64,000 nucleotides of DNA, taken from NCBI GenBank assembly GCA_011109175.1, contig RDEW01000001.1, positions 476,678-540,677 of the forward strand, given 5' to 3'. Every line of letters begins with the position of its first letter. Position 1 is the stretch's first letter. The notes beneath the pieces are model-generated. The model worked only from the letters and a program-made list of their open reading frames with translations. It did no database searches and was not told where the DNA came from. The DNA is from Dicyema japonicum (Eukaryota; Dicyemida; Rhombozoa; Dicyemidae). Of the stretch, positions 1 through 11,565 are shown piece after piece. A program made the position numbers and the translations under genes.

Positions 1-690
1 CTTGGGCAATTAATTATTAAACGTTTAAATTAATAATTCCCACAATTACGTAACTACGAATCACTCAGGAAAACTACGAATTCGTTTATATTGAGATGGA
101 GACTTCCGAGGTGTTGGAGACACCTTTCTCTTCAATATCGAACGAACGATCAGTTTTGACCACGTGTCGTAGTTTGGCGACCAATTAGTGAATGTTAGTC
201 TAAATTATGTGAGGATAAATAAGAATATCAGTGCAAACGTTAAAATTTTATAAATTAACCTCACATAGCTCCGACATAAAAATTATCCTGAAAATTAGGT
301 CAAGTGAAAAGAATTTGCTAATAAATGATTTCAAGTTAATGAAATCCGATTCCATAAAAAATGAAATTTGTATTAATCAATACATAAGTGTCAGAGATCA
401 CTTAGTTTAGGACATTCATCACTTTACTGATTAGAGTTCTGAGAAGGGAAACTCCCAAATATTCAAGTGAATGGAAGATTTCAAGGCTAAGGTGAATCTT
501 AAGAGGCTTATAGGACCAGAGATACACCAGACGTAAGCCGAAGAAAAATAATATCTTGCTAACCTTTGGTCTCCTTTGACTTCTTGGATGATGACATACT
601 TAACATAATCAGGATATTTTAGTGCAATCGCGATAGTTCAATAATCGAATTTGACAACCAAGATGGCTATACCAAAGTGTTAATTACATG
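1..690. other. Unassigned AT-rich stretch
   Basis: I see no recognisable gene. A short open frame begins at the ATG at 96 and runs to a stop near 187. It could be a first exon of a mini-intron gene, but I could not extend it. Confidence 0.3.
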
Positions 691-905
691 GTGTTACCTT
701 TGCTCACCTACGATACACCTTCCTGCTATTTTAGCGATGAAAGGGATCAGTGGAAATCCTGAATAAAGTTATAAGTACGGCATGTATAAAGAATTTATGG
801 CTAAACACGAAAGTCATCAGTAACAAACTAAGGATACTGTTGTATAACTCGGTTGTCAAACCTATACAACGCTGGGACTTGGGTACCTCACCATAGGAAG
901 GGAAG
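690..905 (+). mobile_element. LINE family C fragment (C-terminal region)
   Basis: The + strand between about 770 and 880 reads as a decayed copy of the family C segment after the reverse transcriptase: KNLW followed by LRILLYNSVVKP. The same region in the other copies reads RLYNSLVKSILLYNAG (near 49,600) and RLYNAYIKLVLMYNSG (near 58,300). No intact frame remains. Confidence 0.5.
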
Positions 906-945
906 AAACTGGACTCTCCAAAAAATCACTTGAAAAAGAGAGAGA

Positions 946-1260
946 TCAGGCCTGTCGACCAGGTGTAAGCCAATAAGCCTGAGATAATAGAGTTTCTTTG
1001 AAGACTATTGGGCACAATCTGAGAATGAAGTTGACATCCTCATCGAGGTAGGCCAAGAATGACTCTGCGGTCGTCGTCATACAAAAGGACTTGATAACCT
1101 TTAAAAAAAAATTGAAAACCGCGATTTTAGCGGAAAAGTCGATATTCGGAGTCTTCACAAAATCCCTGGAATCCACCCAACCATTAATTAGCTTAGTGAC
1201 TTCCTCAATTGCCTTCTTCCATACACTATCGAAATATCTACAATCATACAGAAATTTTGA
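946..1260 (-). other. Unidentified open reading frame
   Basis: The - strand is open for about 100 codons here (stop near 946). The product is rich in Phe, Lys and Asp, with no motif I recognise. It lies between two LINE remnants and may belong to one of them. Confidence 0.25.
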
Positions 1261-1405
1261 GCCGATGCCACGTCCAATGAGAAGAGCTGTTCAGGATTCT
1301 CGACCCCGCCGAACTCGTCCTTTCCTTTGTCGTCTGGATCACTTAGTTAGTTGAGAACTTTTTATTTCTGTCTCTTTGACCCAGTGATCCTGGAGGTAAT
1401 AATGA
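1260..1405 (+). mobile_element. LINE family J 3' end fragment
   Basis: This is a 5'-truncated 3' end. It holds a stop inside GGATCACT (1336-1343), a pyrimidine-rich spacer, the complementary arm AGTGATCC (1383-1390) and a GGTAATAAT tail. The same layout recurs at about 60,257-60,320 and, as the 3' arm and tail only, on the - strand at 41,368-41,431. Confidence 0.65.
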
Positions 1406-1500
1406 CAATAATAAATTATTATTTATTTATTATTTAATAACCCCGAAAAGGGAACACCAAGAAAGAAGGAGTAATCCAACTAATTAAGTGAGTTGAATTT
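1406..1500 (-). mobile_element. LINE family J 3' tail, opposite strand
   Basis: Read on the - strand, this holds the variant tail seen at 57,800-57,850: a TTTCTTGGTG-like arm, then GGGGTTATTAAATAATAAATAA. It meets the + strand tail of the preceding fragment tail to tail inside an AAT-rich block around 1,400-1,440. Confidence 0.5.
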
Positions 1501-1502
1501 TC

Positions 1503-4440
1503 TCGTGGCGTCATGTGGTTCACCTTTTGTGGTGGCGCTCAGTGTAATAATACACCAAAAAGAACCATTTGCTCTTCCCCATCCAGACTCTTATGCCTGG
1601 ATGGTATACCTCAACTGGAAACTCGAGATGTTGTTTGCTCCCCTGGATTCTATTGCTTTCTGGAGATATTGAACAAAACCCCGGACCAAAACCCCTTGTT
1701 ATTATGCAACTCAATGCTAACGGAATAAAAACAAAGATTCTGGAGTTACGATCTTTATTAACGAAGCACAAGATTGACATCTGCCTTATCTAGGAGTCAA
1801 AACTTTTTACAAAGAATACAACCCCACTTTTTCCTTGATACATCTCTATCAGAAAAGGCCGTATCGGACGTGGTGGCGGATTACTCTTATTAATAAAAAC
1901 GGTTTATCTTCGACTATGTAGCTCGCAAGTGGATGATTTAATTTTACACGACAAGACCGCGGAACAAATTTCTATTGATCTTATTAATAGGTCAGAACAT
2001 CTTATTCTAATCAACTTTTACATTCCACCGCCGGGATCCTGTCCTAATAACTATGTTCCGAAGCTCGACAAACTACAAGAAATTCGAAATGTGTTACTAT
2101 GTGGGGATTTCAATGACAAACATCCGCATTGGCTTAGTACTCAGTCGGCAGACAAGAGGGGGAGTCTAATTATCGACTCTCTCAAAAAAATGGTGATTCT
2201 GAATCACCCGAATATGTTCACAAGGACATCTATCCGAAGAAATGACAACCCAACCTCCCCCGACATATCCATTGCTTCCTCTAGGATTGTCCCGAAGATT
2301 TCATGGAACGTCTCCTAGGATTTTTATAGTGATCATAATCCAATCATATTAAAACTGAGCCGATTCAATAACTCGCGTAGAATTAAAGCAACCTTCAAGG
2401 TCTACAAGAAAGCTGACTGGTCGAATTTCAAGCTCTTCATTGACAATAACCTAATACACTTTGATCCCACCTCATTTTGCTCCATCGACAAAGCAGTGGA
2501 CCATCTAAACCATGTAATCCTTCAAGCTGAAAAGTTGTTTGTACCACGTGCAGTTTACAAATCCTACAAGCCTACTCTGGACTCGGAGACTCGTCTCCTC
2601 ATCAAACAAAGAAACTCCCTGAAGATGAATCATCTGCAAACCTCTTCTGATTTGCAAAATATAAAATGCTTAAATCAGAGAAAAGAAAGATAGGGCGTGG
2701 AAGCGCCTATTATCATCTATTGGACATATGAAATCCACGAGTCTTTTATGGAAAACTATTCGTCGAATCAAGCTAAACTTATCAGATGAATCAGAATCTT
2801 TTTCTGCTCCAAATACTGTGCAAGCTAACAACCTAATGAAATATTACGCATCCATAAGCCACAAGGACTTCTCGAAATCCATTCTTGTCACTTTCGGAAT
2901 TTAGTGCCTAAACCAACTTCATGGATCAATCTGTTTACGCATGCCGAGGTCACACAGGCTATAAGATCGATGAAGAGATCTTTTACGTGTGGACCTGACG
3001 GCATCCCGGGAATTTTGTTAAAACACCTTGGTAATGCTGCAATCAATTCAATTACGTCAATTTTTAATTTGTCTTCTAACATGAACGTCATCCCATGCAA
3101 ATGGAAAAACTCACTTATAATACCGATCCTTAAACCAGGAAAACCGAAAACCTTACCTTCTTCCTACCGTCCAATTTCATTAACGTGCGCATTATCGCGC
3201 CTAATGGAGAAACTCGTACTCTGGAAAATTAAACCCCATTTGCCCGACTGCCACTTTCAACATGGTTTCAAATGTGAGCGTTCAACTACGACACATTTGA
3301 CTTCACTGTCTCAATTTATATCAGAAGGGTTCAACGTAGCGAAACGCCATCTACGGACAATAATGGTTTCCTGGATATCCAGAAGGCGTTCGATTCTGTC
3401 TCGAGAATATTACTCACGAAGAAGGTTTTTGACACCACCATTCAGACGGATTTGAAAGATGGATAGCCAATTTTCTCTCCGGAAGAAGAGGACGTGTCTG
3501 TATAGGCCACGCAAGATCGAGGTCCCGTCTCCTACCAAATGGCGTCCCTCAAGGATCGCCCCTTCTCCGGCATTATTCAACTTGTTCCTCAACGATTTAC
3601 CCTGCCCTGGAGGACCAGATTCAATGCTTCTCACTTATGCTGACGACCTAATCATCGCTAGCAGGAACAAATACGTGGGTACAGCAAAATCAGAGCTTCA
3701 GTCACATATTGACGACCTGGGAGCCTGGTTGAAGTTGAATCGTCTCTCCGTATCCAGGGACAAATCAACATATACAATCTTCACCACGGACAGAAAAGAA
3801 AAACATACACTTGATTTGAACATTTTGGAGACTCCTTACCACTACAGACTCGTCCAACTATCCTGGGAGTGACATTTGACCTTTGATGTCATTTTCTCAA
3901 CATGTGAAGAACGTTATGACAAAGGGTCTCAGGAAACTTAATATAATCAAACCGCTCTTGAAGTCAAACCTTCACAGGAATGCGCCCTCGTCGTGTTCAA
4001 TCAACTCCTAAAACCGACGATTGAGTACGCCTGTGCCTCATGGGCCTATGGAGCTTCGATATCAAATTCACTCAAGATCAATACCCTAATTGGAAAACTA
4101 GCACGTCAAACGAATCTACCCCCGATCTTTTCCCTCCAATGCTTGACCACGCCGCAATCAAAAATAATGGCTCCGGCTTCATCTGTCTGTGTGGCCAAGA
4201 AACAAGTCGTTTCTTCCATTCAAGGCTAAAGGCTTCAAATACTCGAAATTTGGGGAAAAACCCCACTCCTCTTCAAACCCTAATGAAAGATGATCGTCGT
4301 TTATTCAGGAAAGCCGTGGGTACTCTGGAGGAACACAGGAAAAACCTCTCGATCCTGTTGAGGCGTACCGGATCACAATAATAAATGCCTCCTTCAGACC
4401 ATCCGTGACCGCTATTATAATTTAAAAATAATAATTAAAT
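1503..4440 (+). mobile_element. APE-type LINE (family J copy 1), decayed
   Basis: This is a near full-length jockey-like LINE broken by frameshifts and stops. In order it shows a start MWFTF at 1513, a 2A-like DIEQNPGP (1665-1688), and the endonuclease start, where the expected QESKL is interrupted by TAG at about 1790. Endonuclease motifs follow (LLCGDFNDKHPHWL near 2,100 and SPDISIASS near 2,260). The reverse transcriptase shows CGPDGIPGILLK, SSYRPISLTC, FQHGFK and LTYADDLIIA (about 3,630-3,660), and the C-terminus reads VGTLEEHR near 4,320. An APE-type LINE nicks target DNA and copies its own RNA there. Family placement rests on these motifs only; Jockey versus a neighbouring clade is not resolved. 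The copy is non-functional as it stands. Confidence 0.85.
1665..1688 (+). other. 2A-like ribosome-skipping motif (DIEQNPGP)
   Basis: The eight codons read D-I-E-Q-N-P-G-P, the D(V/I)ExNPGP consensus of 2A peptides. A hydrophobic stretch (PWILLLSG) precedes them, and the endonuclease domain follows about 5 residues later. 2A peptides make the ribosome skip the Gly-Pro bond; they are known in several animal and trypanosome non-LTR retrotransposons. A second copy of the motif lies at 60,625-60,648. Confidence 0.8.
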
Positions 4441-4479
4441 ATAAATTTAAAGCCACTTTATTTAACCAACAATAAAAAG

Positions 4480-7400
4480 TTAATATTTAATAATCAACAA
4501 CCTTCCTCGCCTGCCTGTTAGCCAGCCTCCTCAAGCAGGTTCGATACTGGTTGCAGAAACAACTCCAGAGCGCCTTGTCCAATTGAACTCTCTGCCTATA
4601 TGGCCTCTCCGGGCTCTGCCTACTATACTCCAGTGTCAGGCTCTCTAGGGTCCGCTTTAATACAGTGGACTGTAGATAGGCCTGGAGCTTCCTATCTACC
4701 CCTAACTGCTTCAGATAACCCTTGTAGTACTTTGTTGCAATTCCTTCCCACGTCATTATTATATGAATAACGAGGACCTTGCAACCAAGCATCTGCCCCA
4801 TCTCGTTTGCAAGCAAGTCATACTTCCTTTTTTTCTCCACCTCCACAGTCTGCAAACGGTCTTGAGACGTAATGCCAACCTCTATGATAAGGACTTGGCC
4901 AGACTCCTTATCGTGTACCACAATGTCTGGTTTATTGTGCTTGACTAGCACCGAGGTACGGATAACACTGTCTACCTTAATTTGGACCCTGGTGTTCTCT
5001 ACTACAGATTGCACCTTATGAGTCCGCAACTTTCTGGTGTGGCGAATACCATACTTATTGCATAGTAGAAGATGAAGACTCCTTACTACCTCGTTATGCC
5101 TCTACACATAGTCGTGGCAGAGCATGGATCCACATCGAGTGGCTAAATGATCAACCGACATGCTCCTTGACTTACAGTGGGGACATGTATTTGTTGATCG
5201 ACCCCAAAAAATATTGCGGTCTTGCATATACGTGTACAACGCCTCCGATCGAGGTGAGTTGTCACCGTATTTTAGCCATATTGTCGACGACTTAAGGTCG
5301 ACATGTGGGTTGTCCAATGCTCTGAAGAGGACCTTATGAAGGCTTTTTAAGTTGATCTTTTCCATCAAATTATTATATTGTAATTCGATCAACGCCTTCA
5401 CATTTACTAGCCCACCATCATCAACACCATACTTAGCAGACAAAAAAGGTCTGATAGTGCCTAGGTGGGTTGCCCGTGTTTTCTCGGTCGTTATTATGGC
5501 GTGCTTCCTAGCAGACACACTTGACCCAGCTATCAGGGTGTCGTGCATTCGCATTAGGATACGCTCACTTAGTTGGACTACTCCACACAGTCCACGGCCG
5601 AATTTATCACGGGGTAAATATAGTCTCTCCTTATTGGCTGCCAACACATGGACATGGTTCTCTCTGAGTACTCCACGGATCATAACATCCATCTCATCAT
5701 ACTCTTTGGGCTCAAACTCCACAACACCTATGTAGTAGTTTAGCAGCGAGACAGCATACTCATTTAATGCTAGGAACAAATTCCTTGCATTTAGAGACGT
5801 CTTACACAATAACGCTGCTCTTTTACGGATGCCTTCAGTAATTTGTCGCTTTGTCTCAGGCATTATAAGGGACTTTGGAGATTCGGTAACACCCAGATAC
5901 TTATATCCTTCGTGTTCCTCTAGGACTCTTACTAACTCGCTACATACTTGCGTGTTAGTCGCAGACTTTGAATAAATCAAATCTAGCCTATACTCTCAAA
6001 GAATTCCCTGGCACAGACTCCCATGGAGTAGAGCTCCTCGGCTGTTTGAGCATACATCTTCAGGTCATCGATAAAAAGAAGGTGATTTGTGCTAAAGCAA
6101 CCCCTTCACAATGAACTGGTATTTGCTCAAACCGGTCATTGAGGCGGATACTCAATGGCTCCAAACAGATAATAAAGAGAAGCGGAGACATTATCCCCCT
6201 GAAAGATCCCCCTCTTAAGTTTTACCTCGCCTATCCGGTACCTATTATAGTTCAGATGAATTACTCCACCTATTCATCACAGCCACTACAAAGCTGATGA
6301 ACCACACAGGCATACACAGGCTGTGTAGGCACTCGACAAGGTAAGAATGATCAACTGAATCGTAAGCCTTCTTCACATCCACCCACATAGACAAATGTGA
6401 GTTTCCGTGAGACATAGAAAGGCATTTGTTGATCAAAGCCTGCTCTTTTGCCCCCTGACAATTTCGCACAGTACCCAACTAATTCTCGGAGAATCCCATT
6501 TGCTTCTACAAAGCTCCTGACCTCATTAGCCACCAATTTGGTCATCAGTTTATACAGGGTTGGCATGCAGGTTATCGGTCGATAATCTGCAGCAGATTGG
6601 GGTTGTCCAGCTTTGGGATCAAAATAAGTTGTCCCTGTGCATGCCCAATCAGGAATCGTTTCCGGTTAGTGATGCTTTCTGTAATACACGACACATAGAC
6701 TCGTGCGATGAAATGCATCTTTTGATAAAGAAATTATAAACTTTATCGTCCCCGGTCGTTTTCCAATCAGGGAGATGTCTCACTACCGCCTCAAACTTCT
6801 TGCGGAAATCGAAAATTCCGCACAATTCCGCCAAGAAAAGAGCGGCGCTGTACGGGACATTCCACGCATTACCTCTGCGTGGTTTAGCCTCCCACATACT
6901 ACCCATGGTGGCTTAGTGGTTAGGTGTCGGGCTTAAGTGGCTTAGGTTACGGGTTCGAATTTCGCTGCTGTTCACCTGGTGGAAGGTTCCACGCATCTAC
7001 GATGCAGAAATGGTTTGACGAGTGACGCCGTCATCAGTGAATACTCACTGCGGAACTGGATTGTCTAGAAAGGACACTCACACAAGAAAAAGAAAAAAGA
7101 AGTGAAGATCATTTCTTGGTTCTACGATTAGTTAAAATTAACTGTTCTTTACTTAAATGTGTGTCCTGCCTATGTGGAGCTATAAAATACTATGGCTCTC
7201 GTGAAAAGGCTTTATTATTATATTATACTACCCCATGTGGAAAGCATTTCCGCGTCCTGCTGGGAACATACACTATGGCCATTTTCGTGTAGGCGGCGGT
7301 AAAACAATCTGCGATTAAACTTAAACAGATATTTTATCTCCTTCTCTTACACCGACTTTCATGTTTTTAGAGTTTCTTCTTATACACCATTATTGCCCCC

Positions 7401-8190
7401 TCTAATCCCACTTTGCCCTCCTCAACTCTTTGAGGTCCCGTTTGGGAACACGGAGTTTACTAATTAGCCTTTTACTAGAGGCGGTGCTTTTCTTCTAACC
7501 CCTCTCGCCACACTACTTATGTGCCCCTCCAGTGCTTCCAGCTCAGTCTGTCTCCAAGCAATCTTGGCACAGATCTGTTCCCTCCATTTACTGGGTAGTC
7601 TGGTGATCTGTGCTGCATACAGCACTAGGGAGATGTCACCCAGTGACCCTACTGGCTTAGCCTCCATCGCATAAGCCACAGCCTTATTGATACAGGTTAA
7701 CACTACTCCGTTAACTTTACAATGAGGGATCTTGCGGGTAAATCTACGGTCCTCAAGTGGGACATCTGCAGCTGCAGCGAGATTCCGCGCAAAGACCTCA
7801 TAAACATGCTTGAGCTGCAACGTATCACAGCTCTGGTGCTCGTGCTCTCTTTGACAGTTGTGGTCATCTGGTCCCCGCCCATTTGAACCAGTACCCTCTT
7901 TGCCTACAGCCATTTTATTGAGTTCACTCACAGATATAGCAGTACTGAATCTGCCACTGCAGAGTTTCGCCAAGTATGGCCAACCATTCCAGGGCATTCG
8001 GGATAGCCTGCTACGTACCTGCAGGACTACCTGCCTCACCCATTCTTTTGGGTCAGCTGCCACAACGCTTTCGGATATGGCAAGAGTAATATTCATACCA
8101 TCAGGTAACGCAAGTGACCTTTCTCTTTTTTTCCTTTCAACATTTTTACCAACTTTGAGAGTTTTAACGCCACCGAAATATAAATTAATA
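4480..8190 (-). mobile_element. R2-like RLE LINE (family A copy 1), decayed
   Basis: The - strand carries a restriction-like-endonuclease LINE read from about 8,190 down to 4,480. In order: an N-terminal region of about 210 residues (8,096-7,464) and a SINE insertion (6,908-7,224). Reverse transcriptase pieces follow (PTLYKLMTKL near 6,550; VDVKKAYDSVDHSYL near 6,340; no intact YADD seen). A 292-residue frame at 5,980-5,102 ends in a zinc motif, CPHC...VDHLATRC. The last frame (5,029-4,487) has the nuclease signature KPDIVV...LIIEVGI, followed by a KKRKYDLL helix. The CCHC plus PD...E order matches R2/NeSL/CRE-type nucleases by family knowledge. Several frameshifts separate the pieces. Other fragments of this family lie near 21.6, 30.1, 33.7 and 63.4 kb. 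Confidence 0.8.
6908..7224 (+). mobile_element. tRNA-derived SINE, copy 1 (nested in family A LINE)
   Basis: The head reads like a tRNA gene: an A box (TGGCTTAGTGG) and a B box (GGTTCGAATTTC) about 45 nt later. It continues into a non-tRNA body of about 240 nt and ends in a TTATTATTA tail. Flanks match as a target site duplication, ATACTACCCATG on the left (6,896-6,907) and the same with one extra C on the right (7,225-7,237). The insertion splits the family A coding sequence. Copies recur at 13,040-13,359, 25,081-25,245 and 53,040-53,185. Confidence 0.85.
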
Positions 8191-8248
8191 AATTAATTAA
8201 AGTTACTTTGTGAGTATCACGTGACTTATCAAATAATGACTATATTAG

Positions 8249-8497
8249 GATTACTTCCTTTGAACAATTTGAGTCTGTAATAAACGATCAATACATGTGA
8301 GTTCAATTATAATACTAGTGATCTTGTCATTATCTTCTTTACGTCCCCATAACTGGCCAGTGTCAGCAAATGAGGGATATTTTAACTGAACTAGACGAAG
8401 ACAAGGTGATGTACAACAGAGTCATCCTTGAAGTAGTCATCTGGTATCATTTCAGGTCCCTTCGGAGGAAATGATTCCTTTGTCTCAGAAATACTAA
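8249..8497 (+). CDS. 3' part of an unidentified mini-intron gene
   Basis: Exons 8,249-8,296, 8,319-8,325, about 8,361-8,432 and 8,456-8,497 join in frame across introns of 22, 35 (or 41) and 23 nt with GT-AG ends. The joined C-terminus is acidic and helical-looking and includes MRDILTELDEDKVMYNRVI, ending VPSEEMIPLSQKY and a TAA. I do not recognise the family. The 5' part is not visible: the family A element ends just upstream, so the gene is probably cut off by that insertion. The tiny 8,319-8,325 exon and the third intron are the least secure parts. Confidence 0.4.
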
Positions 8498-8554
8498 GTG
8501 AAGGTGGCCCCAACAGTGATATATGTCAGAGTTTGGGAATTTTGTTATTAAAGG

Positions 8555-10640
8555 GTGGATTTGAATTTGACAGAGTGGAAGGTTTCGATACCTTCGACTG
8601 ACTCCGTCTTCTCCCACTCCCGTCTTTCCAAACTATCACGTCATCAGGCGCGACCGCCCAGCTGGGCGGGGTGGAGGACTGCTTACCCTTATCAAAAAAG
8701 AAATTCCGTACGCAAACGAAACTTTTGTCAACCTCAAGTCTCCGACGTATATATTGGTATTTCAGTCAAGACAAGCATCGGAAACATAAACATATTGAAT
8801 GTGTATGTGCCACCGCCCAACTCTTGCCCCAAGGAATTCAGGTTCTCCCTGTCAGACATCGACAAATCAAAAAATATGTTACTTTGTGGAGACCTAAACG
8901 CAAAGCATCCGACATGGTTCAAGAACCAACCATGCGATGTCAGAGGAAACCAATTGTTATCGAATCTGGATGACCTGATAATATTAAACAACCCTACATT
9001 CAATACAAGGATTCCCTATAGAGCGAATGACATGACATCGTCCCCCGATCTTACTCTTGCCTCACCAAACATCGCAACATTAACAAAATGGACAGTACTA
9101 TACGAGACCAGCAGTGACCATAATCCCGTTATGATTACGTTTGAAGGAAGAGTGTCAATTGTAAAGAAACCTGTTTTATTTACCGACTACAAAAATGTCG
9201 ACTGGAAAAAGTTCTCAAATTTTGTCGACTATTATCTACTTGACTTTCATTTATCCAATTTCAACTCCATCGATAAAGCACTACACTATTTTATTCCCTG
9301 TGGTCCGGACGGAATCCCTGCAATAGTTCTGAAAAACATAGGCCCCTATGCTATCATGGACCTCACAAAATTTTTCAACTTTTCAATCAACGAAAATTGT
9401 ATTCCTTCCATATGGAAGCTATCAAACATACGACCTATTATGAAACCCGGGGGACCAAAGGGATCACCAGCCTCATACAGACCAATATCTCTCCTATGTG
9501 TTACATCAAAAGCTGATTCTTGAACTAATCAAACCATACCTTCCTGATGCACCTTTTCAACACGGATTCAGAAAAAACTCCACAGAAACGCATCTTACAT
9601 GCCTTACAAATTTCATCAAGGATGGACTAAAGCGCAAACCTCATCAGAAGTCTTTGTTATGCTCCATCGATATAGAAAAGGCTTTTGATACTTTCCCAAG
9701 AAAGTTTTTGATAAGGAAGATCTTTACGTCAAAAATTCCAAACAACCTGAAAATCTGGATCGCTAATTTCCTAAATGGAAGAAGAGGAAGAGTAACTGCT
9801 TGAAAAACTAGATCAGTGACCAAGTTCCTTCCAAATAAGATCCCTCAAGGATCTCCACTTTCACCACACCTATTCAACCTATTCCTCCCTTACCAGTGAC
9901 GATACTCTGGTTTGACATATGCGGATGATATAATCGTCGCAGTCAAAGAACAGTGCGTTAATACTGCTGTTTACCGGATACAAGCTTCATTGGAAGATCT
10001 GAACTGTTGGCTCGTTAAGAACATTCTACATACAAGTCTCGAAAAGTCTTATACAATAATTTTCACAACAAACAGAAGATTGACAAACTCCGCTTCATGT
10101 GTAGCCATAAATGGAAACTCAATCCCCACGACCAACTCGGTCAAGATACTGGGCGTAACTTACGACCCACTCTTGACCTTCAGCAAACACATCGACAACG
10201 TCATCTCTTGGGCACAACGAAAGCTAAATTTTGTTAAAACACTCCTTGGACAATATAATGAGTGTTTCAACTCAAATTTGGACTCGCTCTACGTGCAGTA
10301 TATTCAACCGTCTCTAACTTACGGGTGTGCAGCATGGGGAACCAACCTATCAAACAGGAATAAAGAAAAAATCAATACCTTCCAAAAAATAAGGCTTTGC
10401 AAAGGTTTTCTTGGACACCTCTAAACCCTATACCCTTTGAGGAATTAGTGAGGAAAACCGGAGCCTTACTACCCTCCAAAAAAGTTAGAAAACCCCGCCC
10501 AATCCGGAAATGCGTTGGAACCCAGGAAGAACATCGAGCAAGAATGAGATGGCTACTCGAGGCGGCCGGAATCACCTGACGGCTATGTAGTTAATTAATT
10601 AATTTGTCGGTGATTTTTGGTTTTTAATAATAATAATTTG
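8555..10640 (+). mobile_element. APE-type LINE (family J copy 2), 5'-truncated
   Basis: This is the best preserved J copy. The endonuclease runs in one long frame (8,555-9,523) with LLCGDLNAKHPTW, SSPDLTLASP and SSDHNPVM, then enters the reverse transcriptase (CGPDGIPAIVLK, SYRPISLLC). After a frameshift, 9,498-9,803 has FQHGFRKNSTETHL and the catalytic block A CSIDIEKAFD. After another, 9,912-10,424 has LTYADDIIVA and the thumb. The last frame ends with VGTQEEHRARMRWLLEAAGIT and a TGA at 10,577. A hairpin pairs GGAATCACC (10,568-10,576) with GGTGATTTT (10,609-10,617), with wobble pairs, and a TTAATAATAATAA tail follows. The N-terminal 2A segment is missing. Confidence 0.85.
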
Positions 10641-10689
10641 AACCGAATAATCTTTATCATAAACAATCTTGTATAATTAATTGAGAAAA

Positions 10690-10960
10690 TCTTTATTATA
10701 AACAATCTTTTAAAAGCCCCACTTCATGGCTATTCTTTCTCACAATAGCGTGCCAACTCGCTCGAATAGCCGACGTTCACTGAAATCGTCAGAACGGAAT
10801 GAAATCTGACTACCAAGTCGAACAATAAATTCCTTTTCGAAAATCTCATGGTAACGCAAGTATCCTCAGCAAGTGGAATAAATTAATTCATCTGGTACGT
10901 CAGCATACTTATCTTAGCACATGAAGAATTTAAGATCAGAAAAAAGCACGATTCAAACCA
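10690..10960 (-). mobile_element. LINE family B 3' fragment
   Basis: On the - strand a short segment reads HAIVRKNS, matching the C-terminal LQIVRGNALSIL of the family B element at 43-46 kb. It is heavily decayed and no domain remains. Confidence 0.35.
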
Positions 10961-11109
10961 GAATACTTCGACCAGGTTGAAAGCAATGTGGAATTAAACA
11001 AACAGCGAATCACAACAGAACTAACCACAACAGTCCGGTTCTAGAATGATTATTAACTGTTTTTATTTGGATTAAAATATATTTAATACAAATATAAATG
11101 AATAAAATT

Positions 11110-11565
11110 TCATTTAGAATTCAAATCCATATTCATGGCTTTGTGGAACCCTTCCATAACATACTTTCTAGTCTCTTCATTAGCCATGAGTCGCTCAGTC
11201 TCAGATTGTATGTCCTTCTTCCCAATTACAAACTCTTTTTTATTATTTGGAGACAGTTGCCTCCATATTTTCTTTTTCTCCTTATGTAATACGACACAGA
11301 CTCTTCCGCCAGATAAGAACTCGGAATAAAGTGAGAAATACCTTTATTGAACTTTTATTGGGTTCTACAGCACGTGAAAGCAAAATCTTTAGACTGTGGG
11401 AGTCCAATGACACTTCCACTAGGTCGGGCTTGTTGTGGGTTAAAGATATTTTGTTTGAGTCATATTCGAAGTCTGGTTTAATGTAAATTTTTATCTGGTC
11501 TTCTGTTTGATCCCAAACTTAAAAATAAGCAATATTATACAGTAAGATTTTATAGGATTATGCAT
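11110..11565 (-). CDS. CS-domain (NudC/p23-like) protein
   Basis: Three exons on the - strand (11,565-11,541, 11,517-11,342, 11,319-11,110) join across GT-AG introns of 23 and 22 nt. Exon lengths 25+176+210 = 411 nt give 136 residues from ATG to TGA. The product starts MHNPIKSYFWDQTEDQIKIY, which fits the first strands of a CS domain (the Y.W.QT signature of NudC and p23 families). It continues to a second conserved stretch, KFLSGGRVCVVL...IWRQL, the last strands and the typical W..L. A charged helix with NEETRKYVMEGFHKAM closes it. CS proteins act as co-chaperones, mostly with Hsp90 or on dynein-linked clients. It is close in size to NUDCD2 and p23, but I cannot choose a subfamily. The ATG is the first in the exon. 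Confidence 0.8.

Noticed and set aside
6908-6975. A tRNA gene (A and B boxes present)
   Set aside because: No clean cloverleaf, and the same head continues into a repeated body with a target duplication; it is a SINE head.
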